This document shows positions 12,455-26,339 of a DNA stretch of 64,000 bases, piece by piece (positions within the stretch are counted from its first letter, which is position 1; each line of letters begins with the position of its first letter). The notes beneath the pieces were generated by a model. The model was not told the DNA's origin and did no database searches. It saw nothing but the letters and a program-made list of their open reading frames with translations. The stretch comes from Alnus glutinosa (Eukaryota > Streptophyta > Magnoliopsida > Fagales > Betulaceae), in assembly GCF_958979055.1 (NCBI RefSeq), contig NC_084897.1, positions 25,137,628 through 25,201,627 on the forward strand, in the 5' to 3' direction. The translations under genes and the position numbers were made by a program.

Positions 12455-12642
12455 GCTCTGCTCAGGGACTCAGACACCTCCGAGTGTGGAGTCCAAAGCG
12501 CCGAATGGACCCTGTTGCCATTTCTGCACAACCACACTCTTAAGAAGACCAAAACCCCGTTACCCTCTCTCTCATTCTCTCCGCTCCATCTGCATTTCAC
12601 AAATCATAACTTGCTTTTGTTAAACTGGGTGTACAGAAAGCT

Positions 12643-15600
12643 ATGGAAATTAACTCGGTTTCCAAGTCCTTTTTATTCTTTGGTTTGGTCTGCCTCCTGG
12701 GTTTGGGTTCCCACCTGATCCAGTGTAGCGTGACCTACGATAGGAAGGCCATTGTGATCAACGGTCAAAGGAGAATTCTCTTCTCTGGGTCTATACATTA
12801 CCCCAGAAGCACTCCTGAGGTATACCAATCTTCACATTTCTCTGTTTGTGTGTGGTTTGGTTGAAATGTGTTTTGGGCTTGTTTGTGATTTTCTTGGGGT
12901 ATGGGTTGCGCGTGTAGATGTGGGAGGATCTGATACAGAAGGGAAAAGATGGAGGCCTGGATGTGATTGAGACCTACGTTTTCTGGAACGTCCATGAGCC
13001 TACTCCTGGCAATGTACTTTACATTCTCGCCGTCTTTGTTTCCTGAACAGACCGTGCTCTGTTTTGGCTCCGTTTTCTCTTCAGTATTTTTCTCTTAAAA
13101 TTGTGCTTTGTTCCCTGTTTTTTTTTTTTTTTTTTGGTAATTGGTTTCAGTACAATTTCGAAGGGAGATATGATTTGGTAAGATTCATAAAGACTATTCA
13201 AAAAGCAGGGCTCTATGCTCATCTCCGCATTGGACCTTATATTTGTGCAGAGTGGAATTTTGGGTACCGATTTTTTTTTTTCTTCCCTTTTCTAGATCTA
13301 AATTCGGCCTCTCTCGCTTTCTACTACTCCTAAGGGTTTTTCACCACCAGGCTTTTTCTTGTTTCATGTTCGTAAGGGTTTGAACTGACTATTTTTCTAT
13401 TTTTTCTGTAATGTTCAGAGGATTTCCTGTTTGGCTCAAGTATGTACCAGGCATCAGCTTCAGAACAGACAATGAGCCTTTCAAGGTCTAATATCCTAAA
13501 CCTTTGCTCCCTGCTTTATATTGCCCAAATGTTGAAAAAGGAAATTCAGTGAAGAATATAGAAACTCCAGGATTCCTCACTATATAGTATAGTGTTAATT
13601 GTATTAAGCACACACTTATGGGTGTTGCAGAGGGCAATGCAAGGGTTCACTGAAAAGATTGTTGGACTGATGAAGAGTGAAAAACTGTTCGAGTCCCAGG
13701 GTGGTCCCATCATACTCTCTCAGGTAACAAGCTTGAGCTTTTCCATTTTCAAATGATGTTGTCATGTTTTGCGTATGGGGCTGCAAATTTACTCGACACT
13801 GTGTGTTGGCTTTGTGTTGAAACACTAACTATGCGGAGGGTTTTATAATTGTTTGAGAGAAAGGTAGAAAGATTAAATGCAGCTCTAATGGCAGTAAATT
13901 TGACTAATGAAGAAAAGATAACAATAATGATTTGTGCAAGTCATGTTTGTTCAGATTGAGAATGAGTATGGGGCACAGAGTAAGTTACTTGGGGCTGCTG
14001 GCTACAATTATGTGACTTGGGCTGCAAATATGGCTGTTGAATTAGGAACTGGGGTCCCCTGGGTGATGTGCAAGGAAGAAGATGCCCCAGATCCATTGGT
14101 GAGCACTCTCACTCTTTTTCCCGTGGATCTATATTTTACTTCACTCGTTTCGGCCATTTTGGTTAACAATCCTAAGCTTGATATCTATTCTTTTACATTT
14201 TAATTAGTTGTAATTTGCTTTATGTTCTCAGTTTCAAAAATTATGGTTCCCAAAATTAGTCTCTTTATGTATAATTCTGTCTTGTGAGAAGAGGTTCTTG
14301 GTTGTCTAAGAAACTCCTTTTCCTCTCCACTGGCGACAGATAAACACGTGCAACGGTTTTTACTGTGATACATTCTCTCCCAACAAACCCTACAAGCCCA
14401 CAATATGGACAGAGGCTTGGAGCGGCTGGTATGCCATGAATATATTGTTCATTTTTTGCATTCTAACCACATATTTGCAAGGTTACTGTAGCGTGAAAGT
14501 ACACCATTTCACTGTCTTAATGTATATTTTAAGGTTCACGGAATTCGGTGGTCCAATTCACGAGCGGCCAGTCCAGGATTTGGCATTTGCGGTTGGTCGA
14601 TTCATACAGAAAGGAGGATCCTTTGTTAACTACTACATGGTTGGCTTTCTTAAACACTTGTTCTGAAGATACGAAAATTTTAAGATGTTGCTATAGTAAT
14701 TTGAGTATCTCCATGTTGTGTATAAAACAGTACCATGGAGGCACCAATTTTGGACGTACAGCTGGGGGCCCTTTCATCACCACAAGCTATGACTATGATG
14801 CTCCTATAGATGAATATGGTGAGAGTGATTTTTTTTTTTTTTTCCTAGTAGTTCAGATCGTTGAGCAATTTCTACTTGAAGGTCTGTTCAACCAAAAGAA
14901 AAGAAAAAACTTGAAGAATATGGTGGCAATGCCAATGGAACTAAAGATATAACCCCATTAGGGTGTTTGACTTGTTCATTGAGTAACCAGGAAGCATTGT
15001 TATTGATGCATTTGCACACATTTAGGTCTTTATTACCTATCAGCTGGGCCCAAAATAATGCGAATTGAACTGAAAAGAATAAGTATATTTGGGAAATGCT
15101 TAAGCATTCTTATGTATATCACACCAGTATGCTACATACCACTAGTTCAGAAATATAACTGCCTTACTGCAAAAACTTGATAGGTTTGATTAGGCAACCA
15201 AAGTATGGTCATCTAAAAGAACTTCATAAGGCAATCAAGATGTCTGAGCGAGCTTTGGTTTCAGCTGATCCTATTGTGACTTCTTTAGGGAACTTTCAAC
15301 AGGTTTTGACTTCTACTCTCAAACACTCCTGCTTCTGGTGATGTGTGGTTTAGCATTGTTCACTGACTCCAGTCATTTTTTTTTTTCATTTTCCAGGCTC
15401 ATGTATACTCATCAGAATCAGGAGATTGTGCAGCTTTTCTTTCTAATTATGATACAAAGTCAGCTGCAAAAGTGATGTTCAATAACATGCACTACAACTT
15501 GCCTCCTTGGTCAATCAGCATCCTTCCCGATTGCAGAAATGTAGTCTTCAATACCGCAAAGGTATGAAGTTTCTATCTAATGGTTTCTTTATTTTGTTTA

Positions 15601-18455
15601 TTTATGATCTCATTAGTACATGTAATTGAGGCCAGACAATTTATATTTTTCTCTTATCATCTTATTTCATTCTAGAATTAAAAGTAGAACTTTCTGAGGT
15701 CTTGACTAGTTCTCATTCCTCCCCATTAGGTTGGAGTTCAAACATCTCAAATGGAAATGTTGCCAACAAATGCTGAGATGCTCTCATGGGAGAGCTATGA
15801 TGAAGATCTTTCTTCCCTGGATGACAGCTCAACAATCACTGTTCCTGGTCTCTTAGAGCAGATAAACGTCACAAGGGACACTAGTGATTACCTGTGGTAC
15901 ATAACTAGGTGAGGGTGATTATCTTAGTGCCTCATTCATGCTTTATAAATGCATCTTGAGCGACTTCGTCCAACAGTTCTTTTGAAAGTTTTTTTCACGA
16001 AATAAATTCATGTTTCGACTGTTTTATTTTGCTGTTTTTTTTTTCTTTTTCCACCTACTGGCACAGCAGAAACTCGTTGATGCCTAGTATCCTGCTACTC
16101 ATCTTATTCTCTCCCTCGGAAACCGAAAAATTGAAATTGCTACACTGGTGGTGGAAAGGAATACATACTAGTGAATATGAAAATCTAGGAGAAAAATGTT
16201 GTCATGCGACCCACCTTGGTTCCTATGATGTAACCTGATGACTTAAATAGCACTTATATTTATTGTTGGACTGTACCACATATGTGCCTAATTCTCAACA
16301 CAAATTCAATGGATGATCCCAAAAGATCTTACGATTGCATGCTATTACAAAATCCTCCTTTCCAATATGCCTACAGTGTTGAAATTGGCCAATCTGAATC
16401 CTTCCTGCGTGGAGGTGAACTCCCCACTCTCATTGTTCAATCAACAGGCCACGCTGTCCATGTCTTTATCAACGGACAGCTTTCAGGTACTTATTTAATT
16501 TACTTTCCCAAGGATTGTCTTTTTATTTGATCAGCAATGAGAAAATTAACATATATTATTATATCATATTAGGATCTGCATTTGGGACAAGGGAGATGAG
16601 GAGATTCACGTATACTGGCAAGGTCAATCTGCATGCTGGGACAAACAGAATTGCACTACTGAGTGTTGCTGTTGGTTTGCCGGTTAGTTCTCTTTCCCGT
16701 CTACATTGTTTGTGTAATTCTACCCTGGTAATATTTGAACTTAAGAACAAAAGTATTGTGAAACCATGTAACATCCAGAAGGTGGTTTCTGCTACTTCAC
16801 TCCTAATGGGGAGACAATTTACTAAACCTAAGATAACTTGCCATCAGACTTCTCTTTTGTGGGGGAACTCAGCAAATTAATCAAGACAGGATAAGAAAAG
16901 GGTTAGGAACCCTTCAAGGACTTCCAATCTTGAAGTGAACAGTAATATTTAGGTGCTTTATTGATTAAATCATGCAAATCATATATGGTAGATTTGGTGC
17001 TCCTCATTATTTGTTGGTTATATATCAAGCCTAGTCCAAACAACGATGTAATTCAAACATTTTGATAATCCTGGATTCTGAAACTCTGACCATATTGCAC
17101 AGACCTTGAACATTTTGATAATGCTGACTTTAACTTTTCTGTTTCCCATTGAAGAATGTGGGTGGCCACTTCGAGACATGGAATACAGGAATCCTTGGTC
17201 CAGTTGCGCTGCATGGACTTGACCAGGGAAAGTGGGACTTGTCCTGGCAGAAATGGACCTACCAGGTAGCCATGTCTTTTCTCCCAATTTTTGATTAATT
17301 TAGTGTGGATTCAAAGGAATTTAGCCTCACAGCTGCATCCTTAAACAGGTAGGGCTAAAAGGAGAAGCTATGAATCTTGTTTCTCCAAATGGAATTTCCT
17401 CCGTTGAATGGATGCAGGGATCGTTAACTGCACAGCAACAACAGCCGTTGACTTGGCATAAGGTATAAAACAAAGCAAATACAATGCCACGTTATGGTGG
17501 AAAACAACCTGCTGGTATTGAAATTTTGAAATTCTCTCTTTACCTGGCAGACATATTTCAATGCACCTGAAGGAAATGAGCCATTGGCCTTGGATATGGA
17601 GGCTATGGGGAAAGGTCAAATATGGATCAATGGGCAGAGCATTGGAAGATACTGGACAGCATATGCTAGTGGTAACTGCAACGGGTGCAGTTATGCTGGA
17701 ACATTTAGACCTCCAAAGTGTCAGCTTGGCTGTGGCAAACCCACCCAACGATGGTAACTACTTCTAAGGAAGTTTATGATAAATATTGAAATGCTGGAGA
17801 ATGATATATAGAGCATTGAATGGCTTACTGAGACAAACAATTTCTTATTCAACCCCCTAAGCCCTAACATAATTTCTCCGTTCAGGTACCACGTGCCTCG
17901 GTCTTGGTTGAAGCCAACACAAAATCTGTTGGTGATCTTTGAGGAACTTGGAGGGAATCCCTCAAGTATTTCTCTTGTCAAGAGATCAGTGACCACTGTT
18001 TGTGCTGAGGTCTCTGAGTATCACCCGACCATTAAGAACTGGCACATTGAAAGCTATGGAAAATCAGAAGAACTCCACAGACCCAAGGTTCACCTGCGGT
18101 GTAGTGGGGGGCAGACCATATCTTCCATTAAATTTGCCAGCTTTGGAACTCCCCTAGGAACTTGTGGGAGTTACCAGCAAGGAACATGCCATGCCCCTAC
18201 CTCCTATTCTACCCTAGAGAAGGTACTGACAGTGCTGTCTTGTTTTTTCTAACAATCTAGAAGAATGTATGCCTTATTTTGATCATGTTTAATCGGTTTA
18301 TATTTCACTTTCAACAGAAGTGTATAGGGAAGCAGAGATGTGCAGTCACCATATCCAACAGTAACTTTGGGCAAGACCCATGTCCAAATGTGTTGAAGAG
18401 GTTATCCGTTGAAGCTGTTTGTGCTCCTACGACTACTCCAAATTGGGGAGGTTAA
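12643..18455 (+). CDS. BGAL3: Beta-galactosidase, GH35 family with C-terminal lectin-like domain (BGAL3-like)
   Basis: Secreted beta-galactosidase that removes terminal beta-galactose from cell-wall polysaccharides or glycoproteins in the apoplast. Nineteen coding exons keep phase: 12643-12819, 12918-13013, 13151-13263, 13419-13485, 13631-13723, 13955-14098, 14340-14428, 14534-14639, 14731-14818, 15184-15302, 15397-15561, 15730-15908, 16377-16486, 16573-16682, 17155-17265, 17349-17462, 17551-17753, 17886-18222 and 18318-18455. The product is 852 aa, normal for plant BGALs. A signal peptide covers about residues 1-28 and the mature start is near SVTYDRK. The GH35 motif IENEYG gives the acid/base Glu186, and TEAW gives the nucleophile Glu255. 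Residues about 763-845 form a Cys-rich SUEL galactose-binding lectin domain. The order and wording of the sequence match the Arabidopsis BGAL3 type closely as remembered; the exact ortholog is an inference. No defect was seen. Confidence 0.95.
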
Positions 18456-19635
18456 TACTTATATAGGTAAAAAGAGGGCTAGAACTGCTCTTAAACGTTG
18501 CAGCTGACTTTAACTACATATTACCAGCAAGAGAAGCAAGACAAAGAAGAATAAAAGTAGTACAGGTAAAGGTTTTCTAGTTTGTTAGGTCGAGTGCATA
18601 GTCGGATGGTAGCTCTGGCCAAAGTGGTTGGTGCCAAAGGCAATTAGTTCTTAATTTAAGTGGGGTTAATGGTAAAATAGTGATTGTTAGATGGGTGAGT
18701 TTGTGAATTCCCGGGGTCTGACAACTCGGGCCCTAAGGTGAATTTCGAGCCCCGGTCCCCGACCTTTTAACCGGGAATGGGCACTGGGAAAAGAGGTAAT
18801 TTATGTTGGTGTGATTTACGTTTGTGTTGTATTAGTGGGAAAAATCAAACCACAGTTAGGGTTCATGTTGGGAGCGGATCCTAGTATGACCATTGTTTTC
18901 TCTGCAGTTACTTAATTTAAAGTCCATTCAATCTTTACTTCCTCGTGGTTTCATTTTTTGTTCACTCTGTCATTAGCATTACATGTTGGATGATATAAGT
19001 TATTCTACAACTTGACGAGATCAAATCAGTTTATGTCAGTTCTTAAAACATATAAGTTTTCACATTCTCTAAGGCTAGATCACTATAGATGTTAGTTTAA
19101 TAAAATTGTCTCAAACTCATTTTGAAAGAAAACCTTTTGAATTTGACAAATATATCTAGATGTATGCCCAGATAAATCTGACTATATGAGGGACTAACAT
19201 ACACCAACCCGGGCTTTAACGTAAGCTTCTACAAAGGAATGACTTGGATGAAGCTCAAGAATTGTTCGTGTGACACTTAAGGAATCAGACGTTAAACAGT
19301 TCAAATTATTTATCAAATTTTGTTGCTTATTTTTTCTTTGGGTACTCTTTGAGCATTTTCTTTAATTTAATATTAAGTACATAAAGGAGATACTATGTGA
19401 TAGTGTAGAAGTTGCTATTGTAGTACACTACGTGCCTAGTTGATCAAACGTGTAAGAAGTAATCAGAGGTCTAAACTTCCAAAGAGAAATATAAAATCAT
19501 AGTTAAAATTAAAAAATGATAAGCATAAATCAAAGTTAAAATTAAGGGGAAACTTTACTTACTCCTTTTAATCCCTCTCTCAGTTGTTCGGATTTTTTGC
19601 TAACTCGTAATCGAATGAACAAAAATGATCAAAAT

Positions 19636-19672
<37 letters not shown>

Positions 19673-20287
19673 AATAGGGAAAAAAAAATGAAAAAACCAT
19701 CGTTCTGGCCATGGGTCGTCACTAATCCACAGACACGCCGGGTGTTTGGCTACCCTTTTTAATTTCTTTCTGTTTTTTTAATTTTTTAATTAATGGTAAA
19801 TTTGTATTTTTTTTATAAATTTTATAACGGTTAAAAAAAGGGAAAGGTGATGAATTGAAAGGGCTGAAAATATCCAACATTCACATTCACATTACAACTT
19901 TTAATAATAGTTTGAGAACGACATTAATGGAGTTTTCCTTAAAATAAATCAAAGCAACTTGATTTTCATGTAAATTGACGTACAGATAAAGTGAACTGTC
20001 TTTGTAGACTAGACATTCTCAAATCAATGGCATAATGGTTTGCCACGTGGGTATGACAGGAAAGAAGAGGCTGGATGAGGTAACGAGTAACGACCACACG
20101 GGTTTGAAAGCTGCTCAAAATCTACTGAATGCAAACGGATTCTCAAAACATGTCGTTTGATATATATATAGTTAATAAAAACACTTTAGAATAAGATATT
20201 TTTCCACAATTTTATTTTTAAAAAAAAGCCGTTTTGACATGTGAAATCGCGACCAAACACATATTATAAAAGTTAGAATATGAAATA

Positions 20288-20322
<35 letters not shown>

Positions 20323-20599
20323 CACAAACTGCATTTTATATATGTACATGCCTGGTAAGAACTGCATTCATGGCATCGCCTAACATCATAAGAAACACAC
20401 TCTAAATACCATATTTAAACACATACCAGTGTAGCCATTCTTCATGAAAGAAGAGCCAGTCGTCAGAGAAACCATGATATATGTTATGGAATACAAGTAG
20501 ATCGAAGGAAGAAACGAGATTCAGATTAAGCAGCTAGCTAGAGCTTATTGTAAGGCCTAATAAACCAACCCTCTTCAGACAATAACTACATGGGATTAA
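18456..20599. other. 3' region of beta-galactosidase and gap to thioredoxin
   Basis: AATAAA at 18550-18555, about 95 bases after the stop, is a likely polyadenylation signal. Beyond it no gene is seen. A TA microsatellite lies at 19640-19670 and a run of about 32 A at 20289-20320. The 3' end of the thioredoxin transcript (minus strand) should lie in the last few hundred bases. The two genes are tail to tail. Confidence 0.6.
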
Positions 20600-23126
20600 T
20601 TAAGCAGTAGCCAAGTGCTTTGCTATGGTCTGCTGCAGTCCATCTTTCTTTGCTCCAACCACCTTGTCCACAATCTTCCCTTCTTTCAGGAACATGAATG
20701 TTGGCATTGCCTCCACAGCCCAATCTTGAGCAACCGACTGCAAACAGCAAGTTCATAAATAATCAGAAAGAAAGGTTTTGTTGGGAATATATAGCCCATT
20801 CCATGATGGAGATCAGGTTTAAGTTTTGCAAATCTAAAACTGTATATATTGCCATATTATTTAAAAATTTAAAAACAAAATACGAATCATAAATGATAAA
20901 ACAGTTGCTCTCAATTTTATTTGAAATCGAGAGGATCCTTATTCATGTCGGTTAATGAGTTTCGTATTTTTCTTTTTAAGAAAGTGTTCTGATGCGACAT
21001 GAAGGATAACTCAATTTTTAAAAGTGTTATCTGGTGGGATACAGATTTTAAAAAATTAAAAAAAGGATTTTTATTTTTTTTTTATTTTTTTTCTAATAGA
21101 GTACACCTGCTTATTTTAAGAAACCCAAAAAAAATGTGAAACCTTACTTGTATAAAATTAAAAAAGAGAGAATTAAAAAGAAAAAAAGAAAAAGGGGGGG
21201 GGGGGGGGGGGGGTCATGGTGGTCGTGCAGCCACTCACCCACTCCACTTACCCTTTTTTTTTTTTTTTGAATAATAAGCTATCTCTTACTTTTGCAAAAA
21301 TGAAGTACTTATTTTATCAAAATATTTCTACAACAAAAGAAAAATGAAAATTTATAACAAAAAAAATGTTTTATATTGTTTGTTAATGTATTTATCTTGA
21401 GAACAAAGAACATAAAACAAAAAACGTTGACCAACACATATATATATATAAAAAGATACAAGTTGAGCAAGCCAGACGGCTTTGTTTGCTAAATTTTTCC
21501 TCTCTCTCTTTTATTTTTCTGTTTTTAAAACAAAAATATTAACAAACACTTATAAAACAAATGCTTTTACCTTTATATCATAAAAGAATACATTTTCAAA
21601 CGGTAAAAAAATAATCTAACAAGCATTAACAAACCGAATTTTTTTTTTTCTCCAAAACAAATTCTAAAGGATTGAAATGATTTTTTGAGTTTAGATTTAC
21701 CTTGAGTTCATCAACATCCACCTTGAGAAATGTGACATTTGGCAATTTCTTAGCGAGCTCTGCCAGGAAGGGTGCAATGAAACGGCACGGTCCACACCAG
21801 GAGGCGGTGAAGTCGACAACTATCTGCATAAAATAAAGTTAGTGGGAATTGAAATTTGAAACACATGGCCCACACACCGCTCAAACGGTGCGCTTCACAA
21901 CCATCTGCATCAACTAGTACGTAGCCTGAATGCATGTCAAAATACGAATTAACTCAACTCAACCCATTTATGTTCTCACGTACATACAAACAACACTAGA
22001 TTTGGTCTCTAGAACATCACTAATTTTATCTATATATATATATAATAAAAAATAAAAAAGGAAGATTTTTTTTTTATCTTTTTCTTTTTAAATTTAACAT
22101 TACCTCCTGTAGAGAGAGAGAAGATAAATTAAAATTCACACTACCTTCTTACCGACCAAAAGAATCTAATCAACCACCCATCAAAATAACTCTGCTAATT
22201 TATACCAACTTACCAAAATTCGTACTATTAAAGTTTTATTTGGTGTACTTTATTTTTTTTAAAAAAATATTTTCCATGAATTGCACATCTAAGAAAATAT
22301 TTTTTTATAAAGAACATTGTTTGTATAAAATAAATTAAAATTAAAAAGACAAAAAAAAAGAAAAAAATTGTCGTGTGGCCATGCAGCCACCTGACCAGTT
22401 TTGGGGTGGCAAAGCATTCCCAATTAGTTTTTTTTTTTTTTTTAAAAAAAAAAAAATAATAATAATAATAACTTAGTTGTTTTGCGAAAATTGCTTTGTT
22501 TGTTAATGGTTTTAGAGGGTATTTTTTGTGTTCGTTTGATAAGGCATTCAGATGTAACATAATTGTAAAAATATTTTGGAATATTTGTGTTTTGAGTTGG
22601 GGAGATCGAGAAGCAAAGAGAGAGGAGAATAAGGATTTAACAAAACATGATATCAATTTTTCTTGTAACCCTTTTGTATGGCCTAAAACCAAAGAACCAT
22701 TTAGTGCCCATTACAGTCCTCAAAACATCCTCGCGCCTCAATCAAATCCCAAAGACAAAAATAATAATAATAAAAAAATTAAAAAAAAAAAAATGGCAGA
22801 AACATAAACACAGAGTTTATGGACAAAAACCGATTTAAAAGAAAAGAAAAGAAATCCTCAAGAACAAACAAAACCAGATCCATTATTCAGAGCCTAAAAT
22901 TCCAACAAACCCAATAACCCAAAACCCTCAAACAATAATCAAACCCACGATATGTGTATATATATATATATATCAAAGAAAAAAAATAAACAGAAATTTT
23001 TAGCTAATTATTTAATGAAAACGATTAGGAATTAACCAGTTTCTTGGAGTCATTGCCCTTCTGGAGCTGCTCGTTCCAGGCCTCGACGGTGTGCACACCG
23101 ATCACTTGTCCCTCCTCTGCTGCCAT
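20600..23126 (-). CDS. TRXH: Thioredoxin h (cytosolic)
   Basis: Small dithiol-disulfide oxidoreductase, normally reduced by NADPH-thioredoxin reductase in the cytosol. Three minus-strand exons, 23037-23126, 21701-21823 and 20600-20737, join in phase 0 to give 116 aa, the usual length for h-type. The start [10 protein letters not shown] has no transit or signal peptide. Strand beta-3 leads into the active site WCGPC (Cys40, Cys43), followed by the KVDVDELK strand. The cis-proline is Pro83 in EAMPT, and the protein ends KHLATA. Introns of 1213 and 963 bases are long for so small a gene and carry a 20-G run and T-rich repeats. The two-intron layout, with one junction just before the active-site strand, is that of plant TRX h genes. 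Which h subgroup it belongs to (h1-like by sequence) is an inference. Confidence 0.95.
21194..21213 (+). repeat. G20 homopolymer in thioredoxin intron 2
   Basis: Twenty consecutive G on the plus strand (C on the transcribed gene's sense strand) follow an A-rich stretch. Such a run can form a G-quadruplex and is prone to length errors. Just after it comes one of the window's GTGGTCGTGCAGCCAC-like GC-rich motifs. Confidence 0.9.
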
Positions 23127-23756
23127 TTCCCTCACACTCTTCTCTCAATCTCTCTTTCCCAAAGATTTTCTCGGGTAACAAACGGACTGCACGCAAAACG
23201 AAACGCCTCGTGTCGTTACAGGTTTCTTTTACTACCATAAATAAGGAACACGGCCGGTATCCTTAGAAAACTTGACCTTAATTTGTGCTTTAATTACGAG
23301 GTTACCATCCAATATAAAGACAAACGTGCCTCGTACGGAAGATTCTCATGCAACAAGTGCCTCGTATGGTGGAATTTAATGGGGGCGTGCATCTGTAAAG
23401 GAAGGTCCTCACTCTGTGGTATATACCTAGTAATTTCAGCGGTCAGATTTTAATTTCTCGGTGACCAAGAGTCTAAATTCAATGATTGAGATTTTATTGT
23501 ATTAATTATTTTTCATTTTTAAAATATAATAAATATGAGATGTTAGACTCTAAATTAATTTAAACGATCATAGTGATGTAGTAAGGATTAGCATCCATTG
23601 TATTTCAAGTGAACGAAGAAAAAGATAGAGTTTCCATTTTATTTTATTTTGATAAATTTTACGTACTTTTTTAAAAAGTAATGCTATTTAATATACTGTT
23701 ATACGATTTTTATTTAACTTGAAGAGTTGACAGTTAAAATCTACCATTTGATCAAC
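23127..23756. other. Upstream region of thioredoxin h
   Basis: Holds the presumed promoter and leader of the thioredoxin gene on the minus strand. A T/C-rich leader-like stretch lies at 23127-23165. No TATA box stands out clearly, and no other gene is seen. Confidence 0.5.
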
Positions 23757-24246
23757 CACGGTCGGCTCGACAGATTTTGAGGCTTTAGTCGACAAATTTA
23801 TTATGAGCTTCTTTATATTTAAATATTAATTAAATAGTATTAAATTTAATTTTTACTTTTTTTTTTTTTTTTTTTTTAGTTAAAAACCTTTTTTCTCTCT
23901 GGTTACTTTTAATTCTTTTTCCAAACGACATGTGAATTCATCTCTACTGCAAGACATTTTAGTTTTAATTTAATTTTATGTGAAAATGAAATTTATTTTA
24001 ATTTATTTCTTTGTTAGCCTACGTGTTAGTTTTAAGATCAGACGAAATTATACATTTACTTACTTTAGAGATGCCATTCAAATGACTTTTCATTTATTTC
24101 TTTGTAATTATTTTTTACCATAATTGGGGACATAAATTTTCTTTTTTATAAAAAGAAAGTTAATTATATCATTGCCATTTGAGACCTTATTTCATTGATG
24201 GCCTTGGGCGATCGCCTAATTGGCCTAACGAATAAGCCGACCCTAG
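23757..24246. mobile_element. Decayed DNA-transposon remnant, hAT-like ends
   Basis: The left end ACGGTCGGCT and the right end AGCCGACCCT are near inverted copies, and the interior near the right end contains GGCGATCGCCTAATTGGCC-like words. The flanks GATCAACC and GATCACCA resemble a decayed 8-bp duplication. There is no coding capacity. Ends and family are tentative. Confidence 0.4.
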
Positions 24247-24512
24247 GATCACCATTTGTAAAAATTAAAATAAAAATCAAGCACTAATTTTCATCGTCAC
24301 CTCAACTTCTGAAAATTGATTTCAACTATTTAACTTTGTCGCAGATTTGAAATGGGTCATTCTATGTGTTTTTGTCCAACAAAATAACGTTTGTTAAGCC
24401 ACATCAACATTTTTTACCATATCATATTAAAATAATTATTATTATTTTATTTAATTCTAAAAGGATAAACTTTTTTTAAAAAAATAAATAAATCTCAAGA
24501 AAAAAAAAATGA

Positions 24513-24956
24513 AAACTTCACTTATAACCTCTGATCTTTTTTCGCTTATCACTTTTGCAATTAAGCACCCAAACTTTAAAAAATGTCAATTTAGGGTATT
24601 CATTTTCATTTTTTTTTTTAAATTTTAACCATCCGTTAAATCCTATTAAAATTTTCAAAATACATTCTTCTTTTTCCAGGATTTTTTTTTTTGCAAGGAT
24701 TTATGTGTTGGTCAAAATTTAATGGAATTTGCAAAATACCCATGCCTGAATCGTTAAATTTTTTTATAATTTTTTTTTTAAAAAAAAAACACACTGGTAT
24801 TTTGAAAATTTTGATAAGATTTAATGTAAAATTCTAATGGATAGTTGAAATTGAAAAAATAAAATTGAAAAATAGATATCTTAAATTGATACTTTTTAAA
24901 GTTTAAGTACTTAATTGCAAAGTGATAAAAGATTAAAAATTATAAGTGAAGCTTAA
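24513..24956. mobile_element. MITE with long terminal inverted repeats, Mutator-like type
   Basis: The first and last ~150 bases are diverged inverted copies. Shared landmarks read inward from both ends are CTTCACTTATAA, ATCACTTTTGCAATTAAG (TATCACTTTGCAATTAAG on the other side), AAACTTTAAAAA, TCAATTTA and AAAATTTTCAAAATA. Long inverted ends without a reading frame suggest a non-autonomous Mutator-like element. No clean target duplication was identified. Confidence 0.65.
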
Positions 24957-24959
24957 AAA

Positions 24960-25811
24960 AAAGAAAAAAAGAGCCATCCCTACATCCCTAAAGAGGAGAG
25001 GGGGGGTCGAAGCCATTGGCTAGGGGTAACTCGCGGGCCACCTGGCCCAAACCCAAACCCATGCCCCCATTTCCTTTTTTTCTAGACTTTATTTATTTAT
25101 TTTTTTTTTAATTTTAACTTGTTAGTTTTTAATAAAATAGATTATTATTGTTATAATATATTACGATAAAAATGATGATTTGGATTAACAAGCATCATTT
25201 TATTGGATGAAAAATACACAAAATAACCCATTTGAAATCCGCGAAAAAGCTAAGCAATTAAAATGATTTTTAAAAAACTGAGAGAGTAATCACCAAATGC
25301 TCCAAATTTTAGAAGGTAAGACAAGACTTTTGAAATAAAATGGAGGATAACTTTCATAGAGATTATTTGCCTATCTACATTAAAATTTTTAGAGAAATAC
25401 CATTTTGTATTCTCACATCCATCTTCAATCCATCTTTTTTTTAAAATCAAACAAAATAGCATGTCCCATATTTTTATAGGTGCTTTTGAGTTACGTTATA
25501 ATTTTTGGACATGAAAGTACTATATAAATCATATTTTTGTATAAGAAGTTGAATATTTAATCCTAAATTAATTGTTAGAAAACATATTTTTTAGATTTTA
25601 TTTTTAAATTATACTCGGACTCCATTAGATAAACATCCTGATTTCGTCCCTCATGGCATCAAAACAGGTTTTTATAAGTTCGGGTCTTACCTTTACCACA
25701 TATGAAAAAGTTAAATATTTTTTGAAAGAATGTTATAATATTGATTAGGTAATTTAATTTTTTATAATTTCTATTCACTTAGACTCTTCAAACAAGTGGC
25801 AATTTATTAAT
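24960..25811. other. Intergenic, no gene seen
   Basis: Begins with a GC-rich snippet (about 24985-25070) containing GGGCCACCTGGCCC, another of the GC-rich palindromic motifs scattered through the window. The rest is AT-rich without recognised features. Confidence 0.5.
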
Positions 25812-25930
25812 TGAGATATGTTAGCTGCACAACAATTTTGTACAACAATATTAATATGTCTAGCATTTTTTATTTTATTTTAAAAAAAAATGTTGGACAT
25901 ATCAACATTATTGTGCAAATAACATATCTC
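25812..25930. mobile_element. Short hairpin MITE, 119 bp
   Basis: The two halves fold on each other. The left arm begins GAGATATGTTAGCTGCACAA and the inverted right arm reads GAGATATGTTATTTGCACAA, with further pairing through AATATGTC / GATATGTCC to an A/T-rich centre. The same 8 bases, TTATTAAT, flank both sides (25804-25811 and 25931-25938), fitting an 8-bp target duplication and hence a hAT-type MITE. Confidence 0.75.
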
Positions 25931-26339
25931 TTATTAATAAATATAAGTCTACGATAATGTTACATTATATATTTTAACTATTACGGTTTTGGGGGTTAAT
26001 TAGACTACTCTACATTTATCATTTATTATTATTATTATTTAACTACTACGGTTTTTTTAACTATTTTTTCAAGACATTGAAGATGCTAGATTGTTTGAAT
26101 GTAATGCTTGGCTGTAAGGTTAGGGGGATTTGTAGCAAACTTATGCTCAAGCCATCAACCTTTCAAGTTTTTAGCTAATCATCGACATCATCTTCACCTT
26201 TTGTCTTTTCTGTCAAATCTGAATCAAATGAGTATAAATGATACTTATCACAAAATCCTTTATTTTCTGTAACTTTTTAGAGAGAAAAACTGTCCGTTTT
26301 CTTATTGTGAGAAAGCCTCCACTCTCAAACTCCCTTCTA

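Noticed and set aside
22228-22692. Open frame of 154 codons on the minus strand inside thioredoxin intron 1
   Set aside because: It passes through A/T homopolymers, giving runs of Tyr, Phe and Lys. It has no family resemblance and lies wholly within a well-defined intron.
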